Shown: positions 1 through 6,164 of the stretch, piece after piece | Layout: the number at the start of each line of letters is the position of its first letter | Numbering within the stretch: position 1 is the stretch's first letter | Assembly: GCA_001464255.1 (NCBI GenBank) | Contig: LNFD01000252.1 | Span: 1-10,543, forward strand | Direction: 5' to 3' | DNA length: 10,543 nt | DNA from: Actinomycetales bacterium Ga0077552 | GTDB lineage: Bacteria > Actinomycetota > Actinomycetes > Actinomycetales > Microbacteriaceae | Notes under the pieces: generated by a model | What the model was told of the DNA's origin: nothing | Seen by the model: only the letters and a program-made list of their open reading frames with translations | Database searches by the model: none | Program-made: the position numbers and the translations under genes

Positions 1-446
1 ACGGCGGCGTTGCCGCTCTTGAGGGCGAGGGCTGCGATGTCGACCGTGACGTTCGGCCGAGCCTCGTAGATCGCGCCGACGACGCCGAAGGGCACGCGCA
101 CCTGGCTCAGCTGGATGCCGTTGGGCAGCCGCGAGCCCCGCACGACCGTTCCGACGGGGTCGGGAAGGGCGATGACGTCGCGCACGGCGGCCGCGAGCGC
201 CTGCACACGCGCCTCGTCGAGCCGCAGCCGATCGAGCAGGCCCGCCGAGAGGCCGCCCGCCCGCCCGCGCTCGAGGTCGTCGGCGTTCGCCGCGACGATG
301 CTCGGCGCGGCGCCCTCGAGCGCGGTCGCGATGGCCGCGAGCGCGGCATCCTTGCGCGCCGAGGTGAGGGTGGCGAGCGCACGCGAAGCCTCTTTCGCCG
401 CGTGCAGCTCGAGGTCGATGAGCGAGTCGGAGAGGACGGTCGACAT
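1..446 (-). CDS. proA: Glutamate-5-semialdehyde dehydrogenase (gamma-glutamyl phosphate reductase), N-terminal part
   Basis: This enzyme reduces gamma-glutamyl phosphate to glutamate-5-semialdehyde with NADPH, the second step of proline synthesis, in the cytosol. About 148 N-terminal residues are visible and the gene leaves the window at its 3' end, so the catalytic Cys is not seen. The visible part starts MSTVLSDSLIDLELHAAKEA, continues through the helical N-terminal part of the aldehyde-dehydrogenase fold, and reaches the conserved VPFGVVGAIYEARPNVTVD segment followed by an ALKSGNAA nucleotide-site motif typical of ProA. The ATG at 446 lies 4 bases after the proB stop, so the two are almost certainly one transcript and probably coupled; only a weak TGAGG precedes it. 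The frame is intact throughout the visible part. Identity is secure from motifs and from the proB neighbour. Confidence 0.95.
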   Translation of the reverse strand, partial: MSTVLSDSLIDLELHAAKEASRALATLTSARKDAALAAIATALEGAAPSIVAANADDLERGRAGGLSAGLLDRLRLDEARVQALAAAVRDVIALPDPVGTVVRGSRLPNGIQLSQVRVPFGVVGAIYEARPNVTVDIAALALKSGNAA

Positions 447-450
447 GGCC

Positions 451-1239
451 TCAGCCTACCGGCGAGGCCTCGAACCAGGTTCCGACGGCCTCGCCCGCGA
501 GGGCCTGCGCGACGCGATCGGTCGAGGTGAGCACGACGGGGATGCCCTGGCTCACGGCCAGCTTCGCCGCGGCGATCTTGGTGCCCGCTCCCCCGGTGCC
601 GACTCCCGCGGCGCCGATGTCGCCGAGCTCGACCGACACGAGGTCGTCATCGTGCGCGACGACGTCGATGCGCTGCGCGCCCGGCTCGTGCGGAGGACGC
701 GTGTAGAGCGCGTCGACGTCGCTCAGCAGCACGAGCAGGTCGGCGTGCACGAGCTCGCTCACGAGCGCGGCGAGGCGGTCGTTGTCGCCGAACCGGATCT
801 CCTGCGTCGCGACGGTGTCGTTCTCGTTGACGATGATGAGGATGCGCAGGCCGAGCAGGCGCTCCATGGCCCGCTGCGCGTTGCTGCGCGGCGTCGCGTG
901 CTCGAGGTCGCCCGCGGTCAGCAGCACCTGCCCGGCGACGATGCCGTAGCGGTCGAGGCTCTCCTGGTACCGGTAGATGAGCACGTTCTGGCCGACCGCG
1001 GCCGCCGCCTGCTGGGTGGCGAGGTCGGTCGGGCGCGCGTCGAGGTCGAGGTACGGGATGCCCGTGGCGATGGCGCCCGACGACACGAGCACGACCTCCA
1101 CCCCGCGGCCGTGGGCGGCCGCGAGCGCGTCGACGAGGGGGCCGATCTGCCCGACGTTGGGGCCGCTGATCGACGACGACCCCACCTTGACCACGATGCG
1201 CTTCGCCGCCGTGACGGCGGCGCGCTGCTGCTCAGTCAT
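451..1239 (-). CDS. proB: Glutamate 5-kinase, short form without PUA domain
   Basis: ProB phosphorylates glutamate to gamma-glutamyl phosphate, the first and usually proline-inhibited step of proline synthesis. The 262-residue protein is an amino-acid-kinase fold: N-terminal RIVVKVGSSSI, then VVLVSSGAIATG, the NENDTVATQEIRFGDND substrate segment, LLVLLSDVDALYT, and a GTGGAGTKIAAAKLA nucleotide loop. It ends directly after the kinase domain, so it lacks the C-terminal PUA domain of the longer E. coli-type enzyme. I chose the ATG at 1239 because a GAGGAGGG (1242-1249) sits just upstream, although the gap is short (3 bases). An ATG 30 bases further upstream has no visible ribosome site. This start overlaps the obgE stop by 8 bases, which suggests translational coupling. 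The family often reads GTGGM in the last loop; here it is GTGGA. Confidence 0.94.
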   Translation of the reverse strand: MTEQQRAAVTAAKRIVVKVGSSSISGPNVGQIGPLVDALAAAHGRGVEVVLVSSGAIATGIPYLDLDARPTDLATQQAAAAVGQNVLIYRYQESLDRYGIVAGQVLLTAGDLEHATPRSNAQRAMERLLGLRILIIVNENDTVATQEIRFGDNDRLAALVSELVHADLLVLLSDVDALYTRPPHEPGAQRIDVVAHDDDLVSVELGDIGAAGVGTGGAGTKIAAAKLAVSQGIPVVLTSTDRVAQALAGEAVGTWFEASPVG

Positions 1240-2758
1240 CGCCCTCCTCGTCGTTGTACCTGCTGGCATCGCGCTCGGCGACCCGCTCGGCCTCGAGCTC
1301 GGCCCGCGCGGCGGCCTTGGCGTCCATGCGCTCGTAGTAGCTCTGCCGGCGCTGGCTCGTCGACGGCCGGTTGAGCGCGTCGAGGCGCGGATCGGTGCCG
1401 CGCGGCGCCGTCATGAGCTCGGCGGCGCTCGTGAGCGTGGGCTCCCAGTCGAAGACGACGCCGTCGCCGGGGCCGATGACGACCGTGGCGCCCGCGACCG
1501 CTCCGGCCGCGAAGAGCTTGTCCTCGATGCCGATCTTGGCGAGCCGGTCGGCGAGGTAGCCGACGGCCTCGTCGTTGCGGAAGTCGGTCTGCTGCACCCA
1601 GCGCTCGGGCTTCGCCCCGAGGATGCGGTACAGATTGCCCTCGCTCCCGCCCTCGACCACGATGCGGAACTCCTCGGTGTTCACGGCGCGCGGGCGCAGC
1701 ACGATGCGCTCGCGCGTGACCGCCTCGGCCGCCTTCGCGGCGCGGTCGGCCTCGACGAGCTCGGCGAGCGCGAAGGTGAGCGGGCGCAGGCCCTCGCGGC
1801 TCACGGCGCTGATTTCGAACACGCGGTAGCCGCGGGCCTCGAGGTCGGGCCGCACGAGCGCGGCGAGGTCGCGGCCCTCGGGCACGTCGACCTTGTTGAG
1901 GGCGATGAGCTGCGGGCGCTCGAGCAGCGGCACCTGGCCCTCGGGCACGGGGTACGCGGCGAGCTCACCGAGGATGACCTCGAGGTCGCTGATCGGGTCG
2001 CGGCCCGGCTCGAGCGTGGCGCAGTCGAGCACGTGCAGCAGGGCGCTGCAGCGCTCGACGTGGCGCAGGAACTCGAGCCCCAGCCCCTTGCCCTCGCTCG
2101 CGCCCTCGATGAGGCCCGGTACGTCGGCGACCGTGAAGCGGCTCTCGCCCGATTCGACGACCCCGAGGTTGGGGTGCAGCGTCGTGAAGGGGTAGTCGGC
2201 GATCTTCGGCTTCGCGGCCGAGATCGCGGCGATGAGGCTCGACTTGCCGGCACTCGGGTAGCCCACGAGGGCGACGTCGGCGACCGTCTTGAGCTCGAGG
2301 ACGATGTCGCCTTCCCAGCCCTCGGTGCCGAGCAGTGCGAAGCCGGGGGCCTTGCGCTTGGTCGTCGCGAGGGCGGCGTTGCCGAGCCCCCCCTGGCCGC
2401 CCGGCGCGACGACGATGCGCATGCCGGGCTCGGTCAGGTCGGCGAGCTCGGTGCCGTCGGCATCGCGCACGACCGTGCCGATGGGCACGGGCAGCTCGAG
2501 GTCGGCACCCGTGAAGCCCGAGCGGTTGTCGCCCATGCCCGGGCCGCCGTTGTCGCTCGAGCGGTGCGGTCGGCGGTGATAGCCGAGCAGGGTCGTCTCG
2601 TTGGCGGCCGCGACGAGCACGATGTCGCCGCCGTCGCCGCCGTTGCCGCCGTCGGGGCCCGCGAGGGGCTTGAACTTCTCACGCCGCACCGAGACGCAGC
2701 CGTGGCCGCCGTTCCCCGCGCGCAGGTGAAGGGTCACACGGTCGACGAACGTCGCCAT
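1232..2758 (-). CDS. obgE: GTPase Obg/CgtA (ribosome assembly GTPase)
   Basis: Obg is an essential GTPase that binds the 50S subunit and links ribosome assembly to nucleotide and stress status. The 508-residue protein has three parts. First is the glycine-rich Obg fold (about 1-158, with GPDGGNGGDGGD and PGGQGGLGN stretches). Next is the G domain with G1 GYPSAGKSS (about 165), switch residues in DYPFTTL, G3 DVPGLIEGA (about 211), G4 NKVD (about 287) and G5 SAVS (about 316). Last is the OCT domain (about 350-435), followed by a charged tail ending DEEGDD. The OCT domain is typical of Gram-positive and actinobacterial Obg. A GAGGAGG at 2766-2772 fixes the ATG at 2758. obgE follows rpmA after a 127-base gap holding a hairpin and overlaps proB, so expression may be partly read-through from rplU-rpmA. 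All GTPase residues are present and the frame is clean. Confidence 0.97.
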   Translation of the reverse strand: MATFVDRVTLHLRAGNGGHGCVSVRREKFKPLAGPDGGNGGDGGDIVLVAAANETTLLGYHRRPHRSSDNGGPGMGDNRSGFTGADLELPVPIGTVVRDADGTELADLTEPGMRIVVAPGGQGGLGNAALATTKRKAPGFALLGTEGWEGDIVLELKTVADVALVGYPSAGKSSLIAAISAAKPKIADYPFTTLHPNLGVVESGESRFTVADVPGLIEGASEGKGLGLEFLRHVERCSALLHVLDCATLEPGRDPISDLEVILGELAAYPVPEGQVPLLERPQLIALNKVDVPEGRDLAALVRPDLEARGYRVFEISAVSREGLRPLTFALAELVEADRAAKAAEAVTRERIVLRPRAVNTEEFRIVVEGGSEGNLYRILGAKPERWVQQTDFRNDEAVGYLADRLAKIGIEDKLFAAGAVAGATVVIGPGDGVVFDWEPTLTSAAELMTAPRGTDPRLDALNRPSTSQRRQSYYERMDAKAAARAELEAERVAERDASRYNDEEGDD

Positions 2759-2837
2759 GATGGTGCCTCCTCGTACTGCTCTGCCGCGGCGCCGATGTGC
2801 CCGTGACTGCTGTGGTGCTGGTGGTGCTCAACGACGA

Positions 2838-2861
2838 AGGGGCGGGCCGAAGCCCGCCCCT
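2838..2861 (-). terminator. Strong hairpin downstream of rpmA, probable terminator or attenuator
   Basis: A perfect 10-base-pair stem (AGGGGCGGGC paired with GCCCGCCCCT) encloses a four-base loop. On the minus strand the loop reads TTCG closed by a C-G pair, the unusually stable UUCG tetraloop. It lies 24 bases after the rpmA stop and 79 bases before the obgE start. The following tail (TCGTCGTTG) is only weakly T-rich, so this may be a partial terminator or a 3'-end stabiliser rather than a full stop. Its likely effect is to lower obgE-proB-proA transcript relative to rplU-rpmA. Confidence 0.75.
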
Positions 2862-2885
2862 CGCGTGTGACTCTTGGGTCGTGCG

Positions 2886-3137
2886 CTAGGCGCTGACGAC
2901 GTTGACGACCTTGCGGCCGCCCTTCTGGCCGAACTGCACCGCGCCCGCCTCGAGGGCGAACAGGGTGTCGTCACCGCCACGACCGACGTTGGCGCCGGGG
3001 TGGAAGTGGGTGCCGCGCTGGCGGACGAGGATCTCGCCGGCCTTGACGACCTGGCCGCCGAAGCGCTTCACGCCCAGGTACTGGGGGTTGGAGTCGCGAC
3101 CGTTGCGGGTGGACGATGCGCCCTTTTTGTGTGCCAT
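2886..3137 (-). CDS. rpmA: 50S ribosomal protein L27 (bL27)
   Basis: L27 is a small basic protein whose N-terminal tail reaches the peptidyl-transferase centre of the 50S subunit. The 83-residue product starts MAHKKGASSTRNGRDSNPQY and carries the conserved LGVKRFGGQVVKAGEILVRQ and RGTHFHPGANVGRGGDDTL segments, matching the usual bacterial length. There is no extra cleavable N-terminal leader of the kind seen in Firmicutes L27. An AGAAGGGG-type ribosome site lies about 8 bases before the ATG. It follows rplU by 15 bases, the near-universal rplU-rpmA pair, and is followed by a strong hairpin. Confidence 0.98.
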   Translation of the reverse strand: MAHKKGASSTRNGRDSNPQYLGVKRFGGQVVKAGEILVRQRGTHFHPGANVGRGGDDTLFALEAGAVQFGQKGGRKVVNVVSA

Positions 3138-3152
3138 TGTTCGCGCCCCTTC

Positions 3153-3461
3153 TTACTTGATGCCGGTGATCTTGACGCGGGTCAGGTCGGCGCGGAAACC
3201 CTGGCGCTTCTTGTACCCGGTCTTGTTCTTGAACTTCTGGATGACGATCTTGGGGCCGCGCAGGTCGCCCAGCACCTCGGCCGTCACGGTGACCTTCGCG
3301 AGCTTCTTCGCGTCGGTGGTGACCGTGTCACCGTCGACGAGCAGAACCGGGGTCAGCTGGATGGTGCCATCCTCGCTCGCCTTGATGCGGTCGAGGACGA
3401 CAACGGTGCCGACCTCCACCTTCTCCTGCCGCCCACCGGCGCGCACAACTGCGTAGACCAC
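3153..3461 (-). CDS. rplU: 50S ribosomal protein L21 (bL21)
   Basis: L21 is a structural protein that binds 23S rRNA in the 50S subunit. The 102-residue product begins with VYAVVRAGGRQEKVEVG and ends with the basic FKNKTGYKKRQGFRADLT signature followed by VKITGIK, the standard L21 layout and length. Translation starts at a GTG (3459-3461) with AAAGGTGA a few bases upstream; no in-frame ATG fits the conserved N terminus. It is the first gene of the rplU-rpmA-obgE-proB-proA run. A good -35/-10 pair lies about 110 bases upstream, leaving a leader of about 100 bases. In many actinobacteria rne lies directly upstream of rplU; here four other genes separate them. Confidence 0.97.
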   Translation of the reverse strand: MVYAVVRAGGRQEKVEVGTVVVLDRIKASEDGTIQLTPVLLVDGDTVTTDAKKLAKVTVTAEVLGDLRGPKIVIQKFKNKTGYKKRQGFRADLTRVKITGIK

Positions 3462-3570
3462 GTTTCACCTTTGCTCTGTTGACAGAATCCTGCTCGCGCG
3501 CCGAGTGCGACGCGTCGAGACGTGCTGGGGGGTGCCAGCGCAGGCTCAGCCCAGCGCGCACCAACGGTCA

Positions 3571-3600
3571 AGAATAGCCGACCGCGGGATGCCCGGTCAA
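3571..3600 (-). promoter_or_regulatory. Promoter for rplU-rpmA (-35/-10) with a leader of about 100 bases
   Basis: Read on the minus strand, TTGACC (3595-3600) is followed after 18 bases by TATTCT (3571-3576), a good fit to a primary-sigma promoter. Transcription would start near 3564 and leave a leader of about 100 bases before the GTG of rplU. That leader holds a short hairpin (GCTGG, six-base loop, CCAGC, around 3524-3539) and a 12-base inverted repeat TCTGTCAACAGA (3475-3486) just before the ribosome site. Leader control of ribosomal protein genes is known, but no specific leader family is recognised here. Confidence 0.6.
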
Positions 3601-3636
3601 ACGCGCCCGATCACCGCGCTCCCCGCCCCCTCAGCC

Positions 3637-3642
3637 TACAAT
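3637..3642 (+). promoter_or_regulatory. -10 element for leaderless DUF4031 gene
   Basis: TACAAT lies exactly 7 bases before the A of the ATG at 3650, so transcription is expected to begin on the start codon itself. No Shine-Dalgarno sequence is present in the bases before the ATG, which supports leaderless translation. No convincing -35 hexamer is visible, as is common for such promoters in actinobacteria. Confidence 0.6.
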
Positions 3643-3649
3643 CGCGACC

Positions 3650-3922
3650 ATGGCCGTGCTGATCGATGAGCCCATCTGGCCGGCCCACGGCCGCCTCTGG
3701 GGGCACCTCGTGAGCGACACCTCGCTCGACGAGCTGCACGCCTTCGCCGCGGCCGCCGGAATCCCCGATCGCGGCTTCGATCACGACCACTACGACTACC
3801 CGGAGGAGCGCCGCGAGCTGCTCATCGCCCAGGGTGCCGTACCCGTGACGGGCAAGGAGCTGGTCGCGAGGCTGAGCGCCGCGGGGCTGCGCGTGAGCCA
3901 GCGCACCAAGCGGGGCCTCTAG
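3650..3922 (+). CDS. DUF4031 domain-containing protein
   Basis: This is a 90-residue protein of the uncharacterised DUF4031 family. Recognisable family features are the start MAVLIDEPIWPAHGRLWGHL, the stretch LVSDTSLDELHAFAAAAGIP, a His/Asp-rich DHDHYDYPEERR motif near residues 43-54, and a C-terminal KELVARLSAAGLR helix. It spans the whole domain and nothing else. It has no signal peptide or membrane segment, so it is probably cytosolic. The clustered His, Asp and Tyr residues could bind a metal or act in catalysis, but this is only inference and no function is known to me. It is transcribed divergently from rplU, converges on the propeller gene with a 12-base gap, and appears to be translated from a leaderless mRNA. 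Family assignment is confident; function is open. Confidence 0.9.
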   Translation: MAVLIDEPIWPAHGRLWGHLVSDTSLDELHAFAAAAGIPDRGFDHDHYDYPEERRELLIAQGAVPVTGKELVARLSAAGLRVSQRTKRGL

Positions 3923-3934
3923 GCGCGGGCGCGC

Positions 3935-5404
3935 TCACCAGCGCGGCGAGAACCCGTCGAGCGTGCGCACGACGGCGCCCGACGCGATGTCGATGACGAC
4001 GGTCGTCACCGAGGTCGCGCGGCCGTTCACGGGGCGCCCGTCGGGCTGGGCATCCACCACCGAGGGGGTCACCTCGACGGCGACGTACTGGTCGTTCGAC
4101 GAGAGCGCGAAGTCGCCGATGCTGCCGCGGTCGTCGACCGTGCGCAGCAGCACGCGCGAGGTTCCCGAGCCGTCGTCGGCGACGAGCAGCACGCGCACGT
4201 CGCCCGTGGCCACGTCGGCGACGGCGACCTTCTGCACCCGCAGCTCGGTGCGGGTCAGGATCGCCTCGCCGCCGAACGCGAGTTCGCCGTCGACGAGCGA
4301 GGGGTCGAGCCGCGACTCGACGGCGGTCGCGAGGTCGAGCACGATGCCGCCGAACGAGTCGGAGCCGGTGAGCCGCGTGCCATCGGTCGACAGCGCGTAC
4401 ATCTGAGGGACCTGGCCGATGGGCAGGGCGATCGGGGCGTCGCCGAGCTCGATGCGCAGCACGCTGAGGTCGAAGGCGTGGGCGACGAGGGTGCGGCCGT
4501 CGGGCAGGAACTCGGCGTCGAGCACCCTGATCGGCGCGCCGTCGAGCCCCGGTACGACGTCGACGATGCCCTCGCCCGCGAGGTCGACGACCGCGAGCGT
4601 GCCGTCGAGGGCCTCGCCCTCCGCCGCGGGCCCGGCGCTCGTGAGCACGAGGCCGAGCAGCGTGCCCGTGGGCGGCGCGACGAGGCGGTCGACGCGCACC
4701 CCCTCGGGCAGCCGCAGGCGCTGCACGTCGCCCTCGGCCGACACCGACTCGAGCACGCTCGTGCCCTCCGGGGCGTCGCGCGCGACGACGACGACGTTCT
4801 CGACGGGCGCGATGTGCTGGATGCCCGGCGCGGCATGCACGACCTCGCCGCGGCCCGCGCCGTCGAGGGGCGCGCGCAGCACCTCATCGGTGCTCTCGCC
4901 GCGGTCGAGGTAGAGCAGGCTCGCGCCCGGTGTCGTGAAGCGGTGCGTGAACGAGGCCGTCGCGTCGCGGCTCGTGGCCGGCACGTCGCGCACCTCGACG
5001 AGGTACTCGGTGCCGAACCGCAGCCGCTGCTCGAACTGCACGATGAGCACGTCGTCCTGCACCGACACCGACACCTCGGCCGCGGGCGTCACCGTGACCT
5101 GCTCGGCCGCGACCTCGCCGAGCGGCTGGTTGGCGAACATCCGCAGCTGCTGGCCGGGCTGCTCGACGACGCGCGCCGGGTCGACGACCGCCGAGCTGAG
5201 CTTGGGGCCCTGCAGGCTGCCGAGCAGGAGGAAGACGGCGGAGACGGCGGCGAGGCCCGCGACGAGCATCCAGAAGGCGCGCTCGAAGCGCTGTCGAGCC
5301 CGCTGCTCGCGCAACCGCTGCGAGGTCGCGGCGACCCGGCGGGCGGCGGGCAGCTCGGCCTCCGCGGACGCCGAGGCGGGGGGATCAGAAGAGGTAGGGC
5401 TCAC
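3935..5404 (-). CDS. Membrane-anchored extracellular protein with Ig-like domain and probable beta-propeller
   Basis: I do not recognise a named family for this 489-residue protein. It has a short basic N-terminal part (RRVAATSQRLREQRARQRFER) followed by one hydrophobic helix at about residues 43-62. This predicts a type II membrane protein with its bulk outside the cell. Residues about 70-158 are beta-rich and end in SFTHRFTTPG, resembling a bacterial Ig-like (SbsA/Big_5-type) domain. The rest (about 160-489) is a run of repeats such as LLYLDRGES, RTLVAHAFDLSVLRIELG and MYALSTDGTRLTGSD, spaced like blades of a TolB/WD40-type propeller. There are no Cys residues or catalytic motifs. I chose the GTG at 5404 because everything upstream in this frame is antisense-like sequence inside the TIGR03943 gene; it overlaps that gene's end by 20 bases, implying coupled translation. 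It is probably a binding or scaffold partner of the upstream transporter, by context only. Confidence 0.8.
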   Translation of the reverse strand: MSPTSSDPPASASAEAELPAARRVAATSQRLREQRARQRFERAFWMLVAGLAAVSAVFLLLGSLQGPKLSSAVVDPARVVEQPGQQLRMFANQPLGEVAAEQVTVTPAAEVSVSVQDDVLIVQFEQRLRFGTEYLVEVRDVPATSRDATASFTHRFTTPGASLLYLDRGESTDEVLRAPLDGAGRGEVVHAAPGIQHIAPVENVVVVARDAPEGTSVLESVSAEGDVQRLRLPEGVRVDRLVAPPTGTLLGLVLTSAGPAAEGEALDGTLAVVDLAGEGIVDVVPGLDGAPIRVLDAEFLPDGRTLVAHAFDLSVLRIELGDAPIALPIGQVPQMYALSTDGTRLTGSDSFGGIVLDLATAVESRLDPSLVDGELAFGGEAILTRTELRVQKVAVADVATGDVRVLLVADDGSGTSRVLLRTVDDRGSIGDFALSSNDQYVAVEVTPSVVDAQPDGRPVNGRATSVTTVVIDIASGAVVRTLDGFSPRW

Positions 5405-6164
5405 TCGGCTGGTCCACCGCCTCGACCCTCTCGGGCACGAGCACGATGGGGGTCGGGCTCGACCGCGAGGGGTTGCTGTCGAATGCGCCCGTGACCTGCA
5501 CCCAGGTGTCGGGCGGGTAGAGCTCGGCCCATCCGGGGAGGTAGACGGGCACACCGAGGGGCTGGGCGTCGACCGCGCAGCACGTGACCGAGAAGCGCGA
5601 GATGTAGAAGATCGACTCGGGGTCGTCGGCGTCGGGCGTCACGAAGCCCAGCAGCGCGGTGGCCGGCTTGCCGTCGAAGAAGGCGAGGTCGCTCGTCTGG
5701 CGCAGCACCGTCGACCACTCGCGCACCGTGAACGTCGCGACGGTGGCGGCATCGGCTGCCGAGGCGGCGGCGAAGGTCTCGGCGTCGTCGCTCGCCGTGG
5801 CGTTGATCTCGCGCTGCTCGGCCGTCGCGGTGCTGAGGGTCGCGGGCGGGATGACGACCATGCCGAGCGTGAACGCGGCCGCGAGCCCTGCGGCGGCGAG
5901 CCCGACCGCGCGCGAGCGGCGGGCCGGCAGGGGCAGGCCCTCGTCGTCGTGCCGGCGCGGCGTCGCGACCGCGGCGACCGCGGCGACGACCGCGATGATC
6001 GCCATGATGACCGTGAACAGGATGTAGCGCGGGTGGATGTAGAGCACGAGCTGCCCCGAGGCCGCGAGCCAGAGGGTGATCGCGGCCATGACGCCGATGA
6101 TCACGACGCCGCGCCAGCGCTGCACGCCGCGCCACAGGGCGCCGCGGGAGGTCTGCTCACGCAA
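5385..6164 (-). CDS. TIGR03943 family putative permease subunit (YcgQ-like)
   Basis: This 259-residue protein is the small partner of YraQ-type permeases in a two-component membrane system whose substrate is not settled. It has two hydrophobic helices near the N terminus (GVVIIGVMAAITLWLAA and YILFTVIMAIIAVVAAVAAV), a basic loop, a third helix (AVGLAAAGLAAAFTLGMVVI), then an extracellular domain. That domain carries the family signature FSVTCCAVDAQPLGVPVY with its adjacent Cys pair, and WVQVTGAF. The start is a TTG at 6162-6164 that overlaps the permease stop by 8 bases; a GGTGGTGA lies upstream and the residue after the start begins a basic, positive-inside segment. It sits between the permease and the propeller gene and overlaps both, a tight operon. 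The frame is intact. Family assignment is firm; transport role is inferred from the partner. Confidence 0.9.
   Translation of the reverse strand: MREQTSRGALWRGVQRWRGVVIIGVMAAITLWLAASGQLVLYIHPRYILFTVIMAIIAVVAAVAAVATPRRHDDEGLPLPARRSRAVGLAAAGLAAAFTLGMVVIPPATLSTATAEQREINATASDDAETFAAASAADAATVATFTVREWSTVLRQTSDLAFFDGKPATALLGFVTPDADDPESIFYISRFSVTCCAVDAQPLGVPVYLPGWAELYPPDTWVQVTGAFDSNPSRSSPTPIVLVPERVEAVDQPSEPYLF

Noticed and set aside
977..2806. Very long open frame on the plus strand opposite proB and obgE
   Set aside because: It is antisense to two clearly real genes. Its translation is Arg/Ala/Asp-rich without any family motif, as expected from the mirror frame of high-GC codons.
2801..2830. CTG/GTG-rich run upstream of obgE resembling a short tandem repeat
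   Set aside because: The units are imperfect and only about 25 bases long; no regular repeat period holds.
3479..3484. Perfect TTGACA on the plus strand inside the rplU leader
   Set aside because: No -10 hexamer follows at 16-18 bases on that strand; it is part of the inverted repeat TCTGTTGACAGA.
5405..5554. Upstream extension of the propeller gene to an ATG at 5554
   Set aside because: The extra 50 residues lie inside the TIGR03943 coding region and have Ser/Pro/Arg-rich shadow composition. The GTG at 5404 gives a sensible anchored protein.
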